This document shows, piece by piece, positions 16,924 through 23,591 of a stretch of DNA of 64,000 nt. The DNA lies in the NCBI RefSeq assembly GCF_024172125.1, contig NZ_JAMZEA010000018.1:62001-126000 (forward strand). Direction: 5' to 3'. The DNA is from Actinomadura rupiterrae (GTDB lineage Bacteria > Actinomycetota > Actinomycetes > Streptosporangiales > Streptosporangiaceae). The notes beneath the pieces are model-generated. The model worked only from the letters and a program-made list of their open reading frames with translations. It did not search any database and was not told where the DNA came from. The position numbers and the translations under genes were made by a program. The number at the start of each line of letters is the position of its first letter. Position 1 is the stretch's first letter.

Positions 16924-17821
16924 CAGCGTGGTTCGCGAGATGCTGGTACAGCGCCCGCCGGGACTTCCCGAGAACCTCGCGTTCGAACTCCTGTGGGTCG
17001 TCCCTCTCCGGCTGGTAGGTGGCCATGAGGGCGTGAGCGTCCTCATACCAGTCAAGCAACGGCTGGACTTCCGCTTGTCCGATCCTGCCCCGCCGAAGGG
17101 CTTCGGAGATCAGAAGTTCAAGCTCTTGGTGCATCAGGTCCGGCTTGGGACGCTGCGGGTTAACCCAGTCATCGGACAGCACCGGCCGAAGCGTCTTCGC
17201 ATGCTCGTTCCAGTGCAGGAGAATGGCCAAGTCGGAGGTAAACCCCTCCGGTAGTTCCGTAGGCCACAGATGCCGCATGGCCGCCCGCTGACCAGACCAC
17301 GGGCTAGAACCAACCCGCGAAAGCATCTCCGGGAAAAGAAACCCGGCAACTGGCGCAAAGAAGGCTTGCAGCCAAAGTTGAGGATACAGCGGCCTCCAAT
17401 AGAGATCTGAGACAACCGCATCCGCGATGCCGTTTAGGATGGGCTCGGTGACCAACGCCGCGAGCGGCTGATCACCGTAGTACTGCAAGTCGCCGTCGAT
17501 CAGACAGACAACATCCCCGGTTGTCGCCTTAAGTCCTGTGATGATGGCAGCTCCCTTGCCCTTCGGCGCATCGACGACATGCGCCCCCGCGCGCGCAGCA
17601 ATATGCGCGGTCGCATCGCTGCATGCACTTGCGCTTACGGTGACGTCACCCGCGACATCGAGAACAACGAGAGCGCGTCTCGCTTCACTCACGACTTCGC
17701 CAATGGTGGCTTCCTCGTTGTGAGCCGGGATGATGATGCTGACACTGGCATCTGATCTACTTAGCGTCCGCTCCCGCTTGAGTTCAAGCCCTAGAGCCGG
17801 ATCAATCGTAGGCCGCTCCAT
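16913..17821 (-). CDS. GT-A glycosyltransferase, GpgS/GT81-like (AICE cargo)
   Basis: 302-residue cytoplasmic glycosyltransferase. VSIIIPAHNEEATIGEVV (residues about 27-44) is the nucleotide-sugar loop, GKGAAIITGLKATTGDVVCL leads to the metal-binding DGD, and SSPWSGQRAAMRHLWP resembles the acceptor loop of glucosyl-3-phosphoglycerate synthases. Those enzymes make glucosylglycerate-type osmolytes; an acceptor cannot be assigned here. Its ATG overlaps the stop of the GntR gene by one base (TAATG), so the two are one operon. Base composition is visibly lower in GC than the rest of the element, suggesting separate acquisition. Confidence 0.78.
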   Translation of the reverse strand: MERPTIDPALGLELKRERTLSRSDASVSIIIPAHNEEATIGEVVSEARRALVVLDVAGDVTVSASACSDATAHIAARAGAHVVDAPKGKGAAIITGLKATTGDVVCLIDGDLQYYGDQPLAALVTEPILNGIADAVVSDLYWRPLYPQLWLQAFFAPVAGFLFPEMLSRVGSSPWSGQRAAMRHLWPTELPEGFTSDLAILLHWNEHAKTLRPVLSDDWVNPQRPKPDLMHQELELLISEALRRGRIGQAEVQPLLDWYEDAHALMATYQPERDDPQEFEREVLGKSRRALYQHLANHAAGQ

Positions 17822-18675
17822 TAACGGTCCCCCTTCTTAATGTCGAATCGATTATGGTCGGCTGGCCAGCGCGCCAGCTTCTCGGCATAGACGAGTTCCG
17901 TCCTGTCCGCGGGGTACCACGCGTCCGAAAGCTCAACAACCCTGTCATTTATGTCTATCGACCGGGTACGCACGCGAAGCATTGGCACCCCTTCGTCCAT
18001 ACCCCAGCGCTGACGATCTCCGACCGTAGGTTGCTCGGCGATAACCGATCGGATGAATTTTCCGACTTCGATCCCGACCGTGTAGAGCTGATGCAGATGC
18101 CCGCCCGGCCATGGCTCGTTCTCCTCATCCAAGAGAGCCGGGTTGTCCCGAATTAGCTCCAATGGGATGTATGAAATACTGAAAGACAGGCGATGTCTCG
18201 TCTTCGGGTCGGTCATCTCATATGTCCGACGTAGAAGTTCGCCGCCCTCAGCGATCCCGAATTCCTCGCTCAGATCAGGGTTCGCGGCGACGACCTCATA
18301 GCGATGTGTGGAGATGACCTCTTCGATCGGAACGCCGGAGATCATCTCGATTGCACCGCGCTTGGCCCGTTCGGCGCGTGGCCGCAGAACAAGATCCTTC
18401 TGTTCCTGCGCAAAGCCGGTCCGCAGCTTGATACGAGTCGGCGGGACGCGGACGGTGGACGCCTTGCCGCGCGAACTCGCGATCAGTCCCTCCGAGCGGA
18501 GCACCGCGAGAGCTTCACGGACGACGCCGTCAGAGCAACCCCAATCCCGCTGCAAGTCGCCGATGGTGGGCAACCGGGCGCCCGGTTGAAGCTCCCCCGA
18601 CTGGATGCGTTCCCGCAGGTCATTCGCGATCTGGTGATGGACCGGGAGTACACCGGTCGCAGGCTCTGACCTCAT
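17821..18675 (-). CDS. GntR-family regulator with UTRA domain
   Basis: 284-residue repressor: N-terminal winged helix (VHHQIANDLRERIQSGEL to LRSEGLIASSRGKASTV, residues about 12-75) and a C-terminal UTRA small-molecule domain (residues about 110-275). It resembles KorSA-type regulators of pSAM2-like AICEs, which keep transfer and replication genes silent. TTCGGTAC palindromes fill the gap to the divergent first gene of the transfer cluster, so it probably controls that promoter and its own. GC content is low, like the downstream glycosyltransferase. Confidence 0.85.
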   Translation of the reverse strand: MRSEPATGVLPVHHQIANDLRERIQSGELQPGARLPTIGDLQRDWGCSDGVVREALAVLRSEGLIASSRGKASTVRVPPTRIKLRTGFAQEQKDLVLRPRAERAKRGAIEMISGVPIEEVISTHRYEVVAANPDLSEEFGIAEGGELLRRTYEMTDPKTRHRLSFSISYIPLELIRDNPALLDEENEPWPGGHLHQLYTVGIEVGKFIRSVIAEQPTVGDRQRWGMDEGVPMLRVRTRSIDINDRVVELSDAWYPADRTELVYAEKLARWPADHNRFDIKKGDR

Positions 18676-18691
18676 GAGGTCATCTAATCAC

Positions 18692-18774
18692 TTCGGTAGT
18701 TCGGTACCAAACCCTTGCGCGGCGCCATCGCGGCGGGCTACGGTCATCGCAAGTTCGGTACCGAAGTACCGAAG
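18692..18774. promoter_or_regulatory. TTCGGTAC repeats: GntR operators at the AICE divergent promoter
   Basis: TTCGGTAGTTCGGTACC at 18692-18708 and TTCGGTACCGAAGTACCGAA at 18754-18773 share TTCGGTAC half-sites; TTCGGTACCGAA (18754-18765) is a perfect palindrome. They flank the start regions of the GntR gene and of the rightward transfer cluster. Confidence 0.7.
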
Positions 18775-18796
18775 AGGCGAACTTGACGGAGGTCCG

Positions 18797-18952
18797 ATGC
18801 TCCCCCAGAAGTCCCACGTCGTTCAGACCCTGATCGCAATTGCGCTGATCTTCTACGTGTTCAACTCGCCGGCGTCGGCCGGCCACACGGTCAACAAGGC
18901 CCTGCACTCCGCGGGCACGTTCTTCTCCTCCATCCACCCCGACAAGCAGTGA
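18797..18952 (+). CDS. Small single-span membrane protein
   Basis: 51 residues. GGAGGTCCG directly before the ATG is a strong ribosome site. VVQTLIAIALIFYVFNSPA (residues about 8-26) is a transmembrane or signal-anchor segment followed by a short polar tail. It is the first rightward gene after the GntR operators and probably the first controlled by that repressor. Function unknown; tiny membrane proteins are common at this place in AICEs. Confidence 0.7.
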   Translation: MLPQKSHVVQTLIAIALIFYVFNSPASAGHTVNKALHSAGTFFSSIHPDKQ

Positions 18953-18976
18953 CCGCCCGCCGTCGCCTGTCGCGCT

Positions 18977-19011
18977 TCCCGGCGCACTGGCCACCAAGCA
19001 CGCCGCCGGGA
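18977..19011 (+). repeat. AICE stem-loop element, copy 1
   Basis: Stem TCCCGGCG / CGCCGGGA closing a 19-nt loop that begins CACTGGCCACC and ends AAGCACGC, followed by CCCAACCGACCA. It lies 39 bases before the whiB start codon. Confidence 0.75.
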
Positions 19012-19050
19012 CCGCACCCCCAACCGACCACCACGCCCTTGGAGTTCGTC

Positions 19051-19377
19051 ATGACCGTTCGTCCGTCCCTACTGCGCTCGGTGGATCTGCTGGACGCGCT
19101 GGCCGAAAACGCCGCGTGCCGATGGGACCCGGAGCTGCACACCGGCCCGGACGTGTTCACCCCGGAGTCCGTCGCCGAGCGTCAGGCCCGAATGGACGTG
19201 GCGCGGGAGGTGTGCGAGAGGTGCCCGGTCTGGGCCGAGTGCCTGGACTACGCGCTTCGCGTGCGCCCCTCGCACGGCATGTGGGCGGGTCTGTCCGTGC
19301 GTGAGCTGAACGAGCTGCGCCGGAACGCGCGTCAGATGCCCTCCCCCGTTCCGGCTGACCTTCCCGCCGCGGCCTGA
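19051..19377 (+). CDS. WhiB-family iron-sulfur regulator
   Basis: 108 residues. Four cysteines arranged C-x31-C-x2-C-x5-C (AACRW, then VCERCPVWAEC) bind the [4Fe-4S] cluster, and GMWAGLSVREL is the Wbl turn and C-terminal basic helix region. The ATG at 19051 is chosen because the longer frame reads through the stem-loop element and has no family similarity. Wbl proteins act by binding the sigma factor or DNA; on an AICE it may tune element genes or host development. Confidence 0.88.
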   Translation: MTVRPSLLRSVDLLDALAENAACRWDPELHTGPDVFTPESVAERQARMDVAREVCERCPVWAECLDYALRVRPSHGMWAGLSVRELNELRRNARQMPSPVPADLPAAA

Positions 19378-19423
19378 TGATCGTGTCGAAGTACTTCGCG
19401 ACTACCCGCAAGGAGTGTCACCA

Positions 19424-19873
19424 GTGATCGAGATCCGAGCGAACGCCGAGGCCGAGCCCGCCCGCGCCGATGCGGGGCACAACCCCGACCAGACCCTTGC
19501 GATTGCCGACGCCCTTGCGGAATCGGCTCGGCTGCTCACGTACGCCACGATGCCGGGCAGCGGCGGCCTGGACGACCCCGGCGACGTCTACACCGTGCTC
19601 GGCTCGTTGACCGCCGCTATCGGGTCTCTCCCTCAGACGCTCGCGCAGATGAGCGAGTTGGTTCGCGACCAGATCGCCCAGGGGCGCGCGGTTGAGAACC
19701 CGTTCTACGGGCCGAACAGCGGAAACGCCAACGCGTCCTACGCCGAGATGCACGCCGCCATCCAGCAGGCCGGCGGCCATCTGGCCGCATTGCTCCGTGA
19801 CCTCCAGGCCGCACACATCGCTGTGTCGGGCCTCGGGATCAACCCCAACCCGCCGTCCGAGACCAACGAGTAG
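19424..19873 (+). CDS. AICE hypothetical protein
   Basis: 149 residues, acidic and helical, no signal or membrane segment. AAGGAG lies 8 bases before the GTG at 19424 (another GTG at 19415 is too close). The segment from TLAIADALAESARLLTYA to MHAAIQQAGGHLAALLRDLQ looks like an amphipathic helical bundle. It is a type of protein often found upstream of tra genes; I do not recognise a named family. Confidence 0.7.
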   Translation: MIEIRANAEAEPARADAGHNPDQTLAIADALAESARLLTYATMPGSGGLDDPGDVYTVLGSLTAAIGSLPQTLAQMSELVRDQIAQGRAVENPFYGPNSGNANASYAEMHAAIQQAGGHLAALLRDLQAAHIAVSGLGINPNPPSETNE

Positions 19874-19887
19874 AGGAGTCCTCCCCC

Positions 19888-20805
19888 ATGACTTCCCGAA
19901 CGTTGACCGCCAGCGTGGCGGGCCCGGCAGTGCTGGCGGTGGATCTGCCGCACGGCCGTATCGAGACCATCACCGAGTCGGGCCGGCGGTTCGCCGAGGT
20001 GACGGTTACCGCGACCGGCGACGACCCGGAGCTTGCCGCCGCGGTCCGAGACGCCCGTATCGAGTTCCTGCCCGACCCGACCCGCCTGCTGGTCAAGGTC
20101 CCCGCCGTCAGCGCGGGGCGGACCGTGACCGTGTCGGACGGGGCGGTGCGCATCACGCAGTCCGCCGGACGCGTGGCGACCGGTTTCCAGGTCGGCGGGG
20201 TGTCGTTCCACGGTGGCGTGTTCGACCTGGACGAGATCACCGTCAACGGCGTTCCGGTGTCGGAGCTGACCGCGGGTCCGTCCGGCATGCTGATGGTGAC
20301 CGCCCGGCTTCCGGCCGGTTCCGGCGTGGTCGCCTCCACCGAGTCGGCCGACCTGGACGTCACCGGTTGCTACGAGGGCATCAAGTTCGATTCGACCTCG
20401 GGCAGCCTGACCGGTACCAAGCCCGACGACCACACCCGGTACCTGATCGCCAAGACCGGTTCGGGTGCGGTGCGGGTGACCTCCGCCGTGCGGGGCAATG
20501 TGTCGAGTACCTCCGGCGCTGTGTGGCTCGGCTGGACCAGCGAGATCCAGGCCGTCACCAAGTCCGGCGCCATCCAGGTGGACCGCCTGAGCGGTCCCCG
20601 CGCTGACCTGTCCACCGCTTCGGGCGCGATCACGGCGCACGCCGCGGAGCCCGGCGAAGTGACCGCCGAGTCCCGGTCGGGCGCGGTGACGGTCACCGCC
20701 AGCCCGCACCTGACCTCGGACCTGCTGACCGTGTCGGCGTTCAGCAGGTCCGGCCGCGTGCGCACCCCGCACACCGCGGCCCACCGCACCGGCGGTGCGT
20801 GGTGA
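19888..20805 (+). CDS. DUF4097-like beta-solenoid protein
   Basis: 305 residues. The C-terminal two thirds consist of beta-strand repeats of the type TKSGAIQVDRLSGP, STASGAITAHAAEPG, ESRSGAVTVTASP, typical of DUF4097/adhesin-like right-handed helices. No signal peptide, so it seems cytoplasmic. The next gene starts within its stop codon (GTGA). Role in the element unknown. Confidence 0.75.
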   Translation: MTSRTLTASVAGPAVLAVDLPHGRIETITESGRRFAEVTVTATGDDPELAAAVRDARIEFLPDPTRLLVKVPAVSAGRTVTVSDGAVRITQSAGRVATGFQVGGVSFHGGVFDLDEITVNGVPVSELTAGPSGMLMVTARLPAGSGVVASTESADLDVTGCYEGIKFDSTSGSLTGTKPDDHTRYLIAKTGSGAVRVTSAVRGNVSSTSGAVWLGWTSEIQAVTKSGAIQVDRLSGPRADLSTASGAITAHAAEPGEVTAESRSGAVTVTASPHLTSDLLTVSAFSRSGRVRTPHTAAHRTGGAW

Positions 20806-21191
20806 GCCGCCGGCGCGGGAGCGTGACCCGCTTCTATGACCCGACCGGCGACAAGTACGGCGTGCCCACCTACCCGTGGCGGATGGCGCCCGGTCACCTG
20901 CTGACCCGCCGCCAGCTCACGGCGCGCGGACTGCGGCCCGGCGGTCAGACCGTGGTCGCCCAAGTGATGTGGCAATCGCGCCGGACCCGCGGCGTGCGTG
21001 AGGCGTACCTGTACGACGCGCGTCTCGCCCTGCCGAAGCGGACCGCCAGCCCGCGTCAGCGCGTCGCGCTCGGCAAGGCCATGGCCGCCCGCCGCACCTG
21101 CCCCGAATGCCGCACCGACGTCGGATACGTGATCCCGCGCAGCCTCGGCGCCTGCCTGGACTGCGCGGAGAGCTGGGAGAACGCCGCATGA
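20802..21191 (+). CDS. Zinc-ribbon protein with RRQ-rich N-terminus
   Basis: 129 residues, strongly basic. The middle (RRQLTARGLRPGGQTVVAQV and RSRRTRGVREAYLYD-like segments) matches proteins annotated as RRQRL motif zinc-binding proteins on actinobacterial mobile elements. CPEC near residue 100 and CLDC near residue 121 form a zinc ribbon. GTG start overlaps the previous stop by 4 bases. Nucleic-acid binding is likely. Confidence 0.7.
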   Translation: MSRRRGSVTRFYDPTGDKYGVPTYPWRMAPGHLLTRRQLTARGLRPGGQTVVAQVMWQSRRTRGVREAYLYDARLALPKRTASPRQRVALGKAMAARRTCPECRTDVGYVIPRSLGACLDCAESWENAA

Positions 21192-21367
21192 GCCACCACC
21201 CGCACGTTATGGGCATGGTCGGCACCGGCAAGAGCAGCACCTTCGACGCGATCGCCATCCACGCCCTTCTGACCGGCGACGACGCCACGAACCACGCCGG
21301 TTACCTGCCGCCCGGCCACAAGCCCGACGACGCCCCGCCCCCGGAGCACGGCAGCGACCTGGACTAG
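21188..21367 (+). CDS. 59-residue protein with a P-loop-like motif
   Basis: ATG overlaps the stop of the preceding gene (ATGA). The sequence MSHHPHVMGMVGTGKSSTFD contains GMVGTGKS, close to a Walker A motif, but the protein is far too short to be a standard NTPase. The C-terminus is Pro/Asp-rich. It is probably a real gene given the overlap and codon bias; function unknown. Confidence 0.6.
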   Translation: MSHHPHVMGMVGTGKSSTFDAIAIHALLTGDDATNHAGYLPPGHKPDDAPPPEHGSDLD

Positions 21368-21384
21368 CAGGAAGGACTTCGACC

Positions 21385-21702
21385 ATGCGATCCCTGACCG
21401 TGGTCGCCGGCGCACTGGCCACCAAGCACGCCGCCGGAACCACCGCCGCCCGACCGACCACGAACCTCCACGACCCGGCGACCACGCCGACCCCCGTCAC
21501 GGCCCGGACCACGAGCGGCTACCGGCCGGCGGGCACGCTGTGCCCGACCTGCCGCACGCCGCTGGACGGCGGCCCGGTGCACTTCCGGTGCCCGTACTGC
21601 TGCCGCGCGGTGATGGCCGCCGAGATCGACCACGAGAGCCACGCCCCGCTGACCGTCCCGGCCTGGGCCATGGCCCGCGCCGAGTTGGGAGAGGCCGCGT
21701 GA
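21385..21702 (+). CDS. Small zinc-ribbon protein
   Basis: 105 residues. AGGAAGG lies 8 bases before the ATG. The first 30 residues are encoded by stem-loop copy 2 (reading GALATKHAAGT) and look unstructured; CPTC near residue 53 and CPYC near residue 69 form a zinc ribbon. The next gene's GTG overlaps its stop. Confidence 0.65.
   Translation: MRSLTVVAGALATKHAAGTTAARPTTNLHDPATTPTPVTARTTSGYRPAGTLCPTCRTPLDGGPVHFRCPYCCRAVMAAEIDHESHAPLTVPAWAMARAELGEAA
21407..21437 (+). repeat. AICE stem-loop element, copy 2
   Basis: CCGGCG / CGCCGG stem with the same 19-nt loop as copy 1; here it is inside the coding sequence, 22 bases after the start codon. A GGT/ACC pair extends the stem after mismatches, and CCGACCGACCA follows. 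Confidence 0.7.
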
Positions 21703-22634
21703 ACATCCCCGACCCGACCATGCCCGCGGCCGTCCCGGTGCGCGGGGACCGGATGATCCGGCGCAGCACCGCCGTCACGGTGGTGGCGCTGGGCGGTATC
21801 GCCGCGGTGGTGTCGTTCCGGCACGCGCTGGAAGTGGTCCGGCTGCACGGCGAGAGTGGCATCACCACCTACCTGACCCCGCTGACCCCGGACGGGCTGG
21901 TGTTCTGCGCCTCCATGGTGCTGCTGGACGCGGCCCGGCAGGGGCACCGGCCGCCGCTGCTGGCGCGGGCCGCGCTGTTGCTGGGCATCGCGGCGACCAT
22001 GGCCGTCAACGTGCTGCACGGCTGGGCGCACGGCCTGATCGGTGCCGTGGTCGGCGCGTGGCCGGCCGCCACGCTCATCCTTGTGGTGGAGCTGCTGATG
22101 GGCATGATCCGGCGCCGCCGGACCGCCCGTACGAGCACCACTGTGCCCGCCCCGACCACCGCCACCGGCCGCGACCGCGCCCCGACGTCGAACCCGGCAG
22201 GTACGGCAAGCGCTCCGGGTACGCCCACCCCTGCGCGCGTACCCGATCCCGCCCGGAATGTACCTGCCGAGCCTCGCGTACCCCCCACGAGTACGCCCGC
22301 GGCCGTCCGGCTGTCGAAGCAGGACAAGTCCGAACGCATCGCGCAGGTACGCGCGCTCCCAGTCGGGATTGACCCCGCGCACGTGCGCGCGGCGCGGGTG
22401 TTCGCCGAGGAACTCGCGGCCGGTCAGGTGCCGTCGATTCGTCGGATCAAGGCCGCGTTGCGGTGCGGTCAGGACAAGGCATCCCAGGTCCGCGACTACC
22501 TGTCCACCCTGACCACCACTCCCGACGCGCCGCCGGCCGCCGCAGTGACGTCGGCGCCGCCTGCCCCTGTCACCAAGGCCGCCGAGACGGCCCGTGGGTC
22601 CGCGCCCGTACCTGCCGAGAGCGGTGCGCGATGA
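21699..22634 (+). CDS. DUF2637 / SpdB-like membrane protein
   Basis: 311 residues. Four hydrophobic helices lie between residues about 22 and 135 (AVTVVALGGIAAVVSF, FCASMVLLDAA, ARAALLLGIAATMAVNV, WPAATLILVVELLMGM), followed by a Pro/Thr-rich linker and a C-terminal helical DNA-binding-like domain (RLSKQDKSERIAQV, RRIKAALRCGQDKASQVR). This matches DUF2637 transfer or spread proteins that help distribute the element along mycelium. GTG start overlaps upstream stop. Confidence 0.8.
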   Translation: MNIPDPTMPAAVPVRGDRMIRRSTAVTVVALGGIAAVVSFRHALEVVRLHGESGITTYLTPLTPDGLVFCASMVLLDAARQGHRPPLLARAALLLGIAATMAVNVLHGWAHGLIGAVVGAWPAATLILVVELLMGMIRRRRTARTSTTVPAPTTATGRDRAPTSNPAGTASAPGTPTPARVPDPARNVPAEPRVPPTSTPAAVRLSKQDKSERIAQVRALPVGIDPAHVRAARVFAEELAAGQVPSIRRIKAALRCGQDKASQVRDYLSTLTTTPDAPPAAAVTSAPPAPVTKAAETARGSAPVPAESGAR

Positions 22635-22927
22635 CCCGCCCCGTACTTCCCGAGGAGCCCACCATGACCGCCACCCGTACCCGAGACGACGCGGCGCCGC
22701 GTACCCGCGCCCCGTACCTGCTCCGCCCCGCCGACCGGTTCATGCTCGCGGCCTGGGCTGGCGGGCCCGTGTACCTGATCCTGCTGCACCTGCTGGGCGC
22801 GCCCGCGGTGGTGGCCGCGGCGGTCGGTGCGGCGGTGTTCGCCCTGGCGCGCTGGCGCCTGACGCGCGTGCGGTACCTGCCGCGGCTGCGGTTCGGTCTC
22901 CCGTCGCGGATGAGGGGGCAGCGGTGA
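22631..22927 (+). CDS. Small two-helix membrane protein
   Basis: 98 residues. ATG overlaps the DUF2637 stop (ATGA). A disordered N-terminus is followed by two hydrophobic segments (FMLAAWAGGPVYLILLHLLG, then APAVVAAAVGAAVFALARW) and a basic tail. It resembles SpdA/SpdD-type spread proteins in size and position. Function inferred from context. Confidence 0.7.
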   Translation: MTRPVLPEEPTMTATRTRDDAAPRTRAPYLLRPADRFMLAAWAGGPVYLILLHLLGAPAVVAAAVGAAVFALARWRLTRVRYLPRLRFGLPSRMRGQR

Positions 22928-23229
22928 TGCTGACCGCCACCGCACGGCCCGCTGGCCCGTCCGCCCGCCCGGCGTGGTGGACGCGGCTGGCGGGCGTGGC
23001 CCGCGGCTGCTGGCGCGTGCTGGTCCTGTGCTGGGCGGCGCTGTGCGCGCTGGTGTCGGCCGCGGTCGGCACCCCGCCCGGCGTGTGCTCGCGACTCGGG
23101 CACGTGCTGGCCGACGAATACCGCGCCGGCCGCGCCGGCGCTATCGACGCCGAGACCACCGAACCGCACTCCGACGACCCGTCCGCCGATGCCGTTCCGT
23201 CCGTGACCGTGCAGGGAGTTGACCTGTGA
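22927..23229 (+). CDS. Small membrane-associated protein
   Basis: 100 residues with one hydrophobic segment (GCWRVLVLCWAALCALVSAAVG, in two parts around residues 23-44) and an acidic C-terminus. The ATG at 22927 overlaps the previous TGA (TGATG); GTG 22924 is an alternative. Part of the overlapping transfer block; no family recognised. Confidence 0.6.
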   Translation: MLTATARPAGPSARPAWWTRLAGVARGCWRVLVLCWAALCALVSAAVGTPPGVCSRLGHVLADEYRAGRAGAIDAETTEPHSDDPSADAVPSVTVQGVDL

Positions 23230-23588
23230 GCACCAAGAGCCGCATCATCGAGTTGGGAAACATCCAGTTCACCGGCGCCAAGTCCATCACCGCCTATGCC
23301 CAGGCCGCCCGCGGGCTGTGCCGGGACATGTCGATGGAGTTCCAGATGGCCGCCGATGAGGTCTACGGCGCGCTCGTGGCCTCGCAAAAGGGCAACCCGC
23401 TGCTGATGGGCGTGGACGTCAAGTTGCGCGCCCGCAGGGTCCGCAACCGGCTGCGCCGCGCCGGGGAGCACTCGGGCGCCGCGGCCGCCGAGGCGGTGAA
23501 GTTCCACAGTCAGTTCCGCACCGAGTTCGCCGACGTGCTGAACCCGCCCAAGCAGACCAAGCCCAAGTTCAACTTCAAGGACGAGTGA
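23226..23588 (+). CDS. AICE hypothetical protein upstream of traB
   Basis: 120 residues, basic and helical, starting with GTG that overlaps the previous stop. MSTKSRIIELGNIQFTGAKSITAYAQAARGL is followed by charged helices and a Pro/Lys-rich end. Proteins of this kind regularly precede TraB genes in AICEs and may assist the translocase. Not recognised as a named family. Confidence 0.7.
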   Translation: MSTKSRIIELGNIQFTGAKSITAYAQAARGLCRDMSMEFQMAADEVYGALVASQKGNPLLMGVDVKLRARRVRNRLRRAGEHSGAAAAEAVKFHSQFRTEFADVLNPPKQTKPKFNFKDE

Positions 23589-23591
23589 CCC

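Noticed and set aside
18949..19050. Upstream extension of the WhiB frame
   Set aside because: It would translate through stem-loop copy 1 and gives a Pro-rich, non-conserved peptide; the ATG at 19051 starts the recognisable protein.
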